From: Candidatus Dojkabacteria bacterium
GTDB lineage: Bacteria; Patescibacteriota; Dojkabacteria; GCA-002793355
Reading direction: 5' to 3'
Length of the DNA: 7,647 nucleotides
Assembly (NCBI GenBank): GCA_027033525.1
Contig: JALVLD010000159.1
Location: 1 to 7,647, forward strand
The notes beneath the pieces are model-generated. The model was given only the letters and a program-made list of their open reading frames with translations. It did no database searches and had not been told where the DNA came from. The position numbers and the translations under genes are program-made. The number at the start of each line of letters is the position of its first letter. The first letter of the stretch is position 1. Shown piece after piece: positions 6,576 to 7,647 of this stretch.

Positions 6576-7218
6576 ACCCTAATTGGATACTATTTCTAAG
6601 GGGCTGGGGAAAAGTAAATTTTAAGGCTGGCACTCCGTGTCGACGTGTGGTGAGACTATAGACTTGGAATGTTCTCTCATACGGATTCCCTACTCCCGTA
6701 ACGTGCAGGTAGACAAGTGGGTGCTGCTTTGCTTCCCTTGATTCGTCCGGAAGGTTTTTGTAACCATGTTTGGAAAATTTTGTTTTGAGCATGGTAACTA
6801 ATGGAAGATGCGGGGAGTATAGCCACATTTGTAATTTAAAGAAGACTGGTCGGCTTACATCTTCTGGCAAATTTAATTCTAAGAATTCGGGGAGTTGGAT
6901 TGGCGGAGGAGGTATCTCGTCGTTTGGGGCAAATAGGTGTTGGTGCCAGGGGGCGCTAAATACGTTGAGACGTCTTATCCTAGAAATTTTGAGCATATTT
7001 GTGTAAGGATCTAGTCGGGCTAAATCGTGCCTTCTTGCATTGGCCAAGGCTTCTTCAGTCTGTAATATTTGTTTTAGAAAATTGAAGAAAGAGCCTTTAG
7101 GATCTACGTCATAGTTTATGGGATGTAAAATACTAGCTTCCAACCAAGGAATAGTTTTTGACGCAAGGTTAAACGGGAAGAAAAGTTCTTGTTTGTATTG
7201 TGATATAGTTTCTAGCAT
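6571..7218 (-). CDS. Unknown protein B, paralogue of its downstream neighbour
   Basis: This 215-residue protein matches no family I can name. The frame stays open upstream to an ATG at 7287, but that start lies inside the tmRNA. The ATG at 7218 gives a product whose first ~84 residues align with protein A residue for residue without gaps (DPKGSFFNF at 39-47, LDP at 69-71, NMLKISRIRRL at 74-84), which strongly favours it. Further shared blocks are LQMWL (129-133), PLVT (139-142) and TGVGNPY (174-180). It has a proline-rich middle (EIPPPPIQLP, 101-110) and a basic tail of about 25 residues beyond the end of A. No signal peptide or membrane segment is seen. The ATG lies 17 nt after the ssrA 3' end with no good Shine-Dalgarno, so it may be expressed by read-through from ssrA. 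Function is unknown; duplication and divergence from a common ancestor with A is inferred. Confidence 0.8.
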   Translation of the reverse strand: MLETISQYKQELFFPFNLASKTIPWLEASILHPINYDVDPKGSFFNFLKQILQTEEALANARRHDLARLDPYTNMLKISRIRRLNVFSAPWHQHLFAPNDEIPPPPIQLPEFLELNLPEDVSRPVFFKLQMWLYSPHLPLVTMLKTKFSKHGYKNLPDESREAKQHPLVYLHVTGVGNPYERTFQVYSLTTRRHGVPALKFTFPQPLRNSIQLGL

Positions 7219-7298
7219 TTTTAACGATCTTACCTTGGAGGCGAGGGGAATCGAACCCCTGTGCCCTTGTGTCATGCAGGGTAGCACCTACAAGGTTA

Positions 7299-7352
7299 GC
7301 CGGTTTGTGTATACGACAATAGCCTTTAAAACCGGCAAAAAAGCTATTGTCG
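7299..7352 (-). other. tmRNA pseudoknot PK4
   Basis: A perfect 10-bp stem forms between CGACAATAGC (7352-7343) and GCTATTGTCG (7323-7314). The loop segment GCCGGTTT (7336-7329) pairs with AAACCGGC (7306-7299). Confidence 0.85.
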
Positions 7353-7397
7353 GCCCTTTACAAACTTGGCAAGAATGCTAAGGGCAAGCATTCTTGC
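7353..7397 (-). other. tmRNA pseudoknot PK3
   Basis: A perfect 10-bp stem forms between GCAAGAATGC (7397-7388) and GCATTCTTGC (7378-7369). The loop segment GCCCTT (7385-7380) pairs with AAGGGC (7358-7353). Confidence 0.8.
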
Positions 7398-7401
7398 TGC
7401 A

Positions 7402-7457
7402 GCCCACACTTTGTTTCCCCACAAGTAGCGTTGGGTGGGCGCAAGAGGCTACTTGTG
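7402..7457 (-). other. tmRNA pseudoknot PK2
   Basis: A 10-bp stem forms between CACAAGTAGC (7457-7448) and GCTACTTGTG (7429-7420). Its loop carries GCCCAC (7440-7435), which pairs with GTGGGC (7407-7402). Confidence 0.8.
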
Positions 7458-7477
7458 TGTGGCATATTTATGCCACA
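7458..7477 (-). other. tmRNA helix H5 hairpin holding the tag stop codon
   Basis: TGTGGCATA (7477-7469) is perfectly complementary to TATGCCACA (7466-7458), with two bases between. The TAA stop lies at the tip, where some closing pairs must open to form a real loop. Confidence 0.75.
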
Positions 7478-7572
7478 GCAAGGCTGTAGGCTGGTGCAGC
7501 AACAGCTGCTTTAAGTGCAGCCATTGCATTTGCAAACGCAGCCTTCACCTTGCCGAAGAAGTTTTTAGCGGC
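7468..7572 (-). other. tmRNA tag reading frame, 34 codons (up to 40)
   Basis: The frame ends at TAA (7470-7468), which sits at the apex of the H5 hairpin as in other tmRNAs. The C-terminus reads AYSLAVA, fitting the small hydrophobic ending recognised by proteases such as ClpXP. If translation resumes at GCC 7572-7570, which is 14 nt after PK1 with A at position -4, the tag is 34 residues, beginning AAKNFFGKVKAAFANAM. The upstream frame is open to GCC 7590-7588, giving a 40-residue maximum that starts ANGNKN. Both are long: the E. coli tag is 10 residues. The peptide is very Ala-rich and carries lysines in its first half. The exact resume codon is inferred, not proven. Confidence 0.7.
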
Positions 7573-7586
7573 ATTTTTGTTGCCGT

Positions 7587-7612
7587 TGGCAGATTAACGG
7601 GATGCCAGCCCG
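7587..7612 (-). other. tmRNA pseudoknot PK1
   Basis: On the minus strand CGGG (7612-7609) pairs with CCCG (7601-7598), and TGGCA (7607-7603) pairs with TGCCA (7591-7587). The loops are 1, 1 and 6 nt, a textbook H-type pseudoknot just upstream of the tag. The pairing would bury the first in-frame GCC (7590-7588), which argues that translation resumes further downstream. Confidence 0.75.
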
Positions 7613-7647
7613 CCTTGCTCTACCCTGTTTGCCACAAGGGGCTAAGC

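Larger units (their letters stand above)
7236..7647 (-). ncRNA. ssrA: tmRNA (5' end cut by window edge)
   Basis: This RNA rescues stalled ribosomes by acting first as an alanyl-tRNA and then as an mRNA for a degradation tag. On the minus strand the 3' end reads GGGGTTCGATTCCCC (T arm), then CGCCTCC and A at 7236; CCA is not encoded. Helix H2 is drawn by 7264-7271 with 7633-7640 and 7277-7284 with 7620-7627. Four H-type pseudoknots, the tag frame and helix H5 lie between, in the canonical one-piece order. The acceptor 5' strand and D-loop region, probably about 25-30 nt, lie beyond the window. This is not a circularly permuted two-piece form, because the tag precedes PK2-PK4 in the normal order. 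Any promoter is also outside. Unknown gene B starts 17 nt downstream. Confidence 0.95.

Noticed and set aside
6437..7006. Plus-strand open frames opposite the two unknown genes (6437-6661, 6770-7006)
   Set aside because: They have no promoter or motif support. The minus-strand frames are longer and are supported by homology to each other.
7236..7260. Attachment site of an integrated element at the ssrA 3' end
   Set aside because: No direct repeat of the ssrA end and no integrase gene are visible within the window, so only the composition shift remains as a hint.
7219..7287. Longer gene B starting at the ATG at 7287
   Set aside because: The extra 23 codons translate the tmRNA acceptor and T-arm region. 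The gapless alignment with protein A begins only from the ATG at 7218.
7236..7290. Ordinary tRNA gene at the GTTCGATTCCCC signature
   Set aside because: No anticodon arm or D arm follows at tRNA distance. H2 pairing, four pseudoknots and a tag frame identify tmRNA instead.
7118..7381. Plus-strand open frame of 87 codons across the tmRNA
   Set aside because: It overlaps the 3' half of ssrA and the start of gene B on the opposite strand, and has no recognisable protein content; it is a shadow.

Overview
This is a compact bacterial window that is AT-rich over its first three quarters. It carries informational and sugar-metabolism genes, a tmRNA and two genes of no recognised family. The low GC, tight packing, near-absence of Shine-Dalgarno sequences, apparently leaderless mRNAs and divergent housekeeping proteins suggest a small-genome lineage such as Patescibacteria (CPR). 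That placement is inference; no marker here proves it. Every complete gene ends in TAA or TAG, and TGA is not used as a stop.

Layout. The left edge holds the N-terminal part of a putative exported protein (minus strand). It diverges, across a 58-bp double promoter, from a phosphomannomutase-like HAD phosphatase gene, followed 12 nt later by a UDP-glucose 4-epimerase gene. These two form a likely nucleotide-sugar operon. A small single-pass membrane protein gene faces galE, and the two stop codons overlap in TTAA. A 219-bp spacer carries its promoter and that of valS. ValRS is unusual: about 290 residues sit in its CP1 editing domain, and about 200 of them read as a Ham1/RdgB-type NTP pyrophosphatase (ITPase-like) domain. 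It also lacks the usual C-terminal coiled-coil arm.

Four bases after valS, facing it, lie two tandem minus-strand genes. They encode proteins of 207 and 215 residues that are diverged paralogues of each other and match no family I know. Local base composition is more GC-rich here. Just upstream of them lies ssrA (tmRNA), complete except for its 5' end, which is cut by the right window edge. All four pseudoknots can be drawn by base pairing. Its tag reading frame is unusually long, 34 to 40 codons.

Main points for follow-up: the ITPase-like domain inside ValRS, the tandem unknown pair behind ssrA, the long alanine-rich tmRNA tag, and three promoters placed exactly 6 nt before an ATG, which implies leaderless transcripts.
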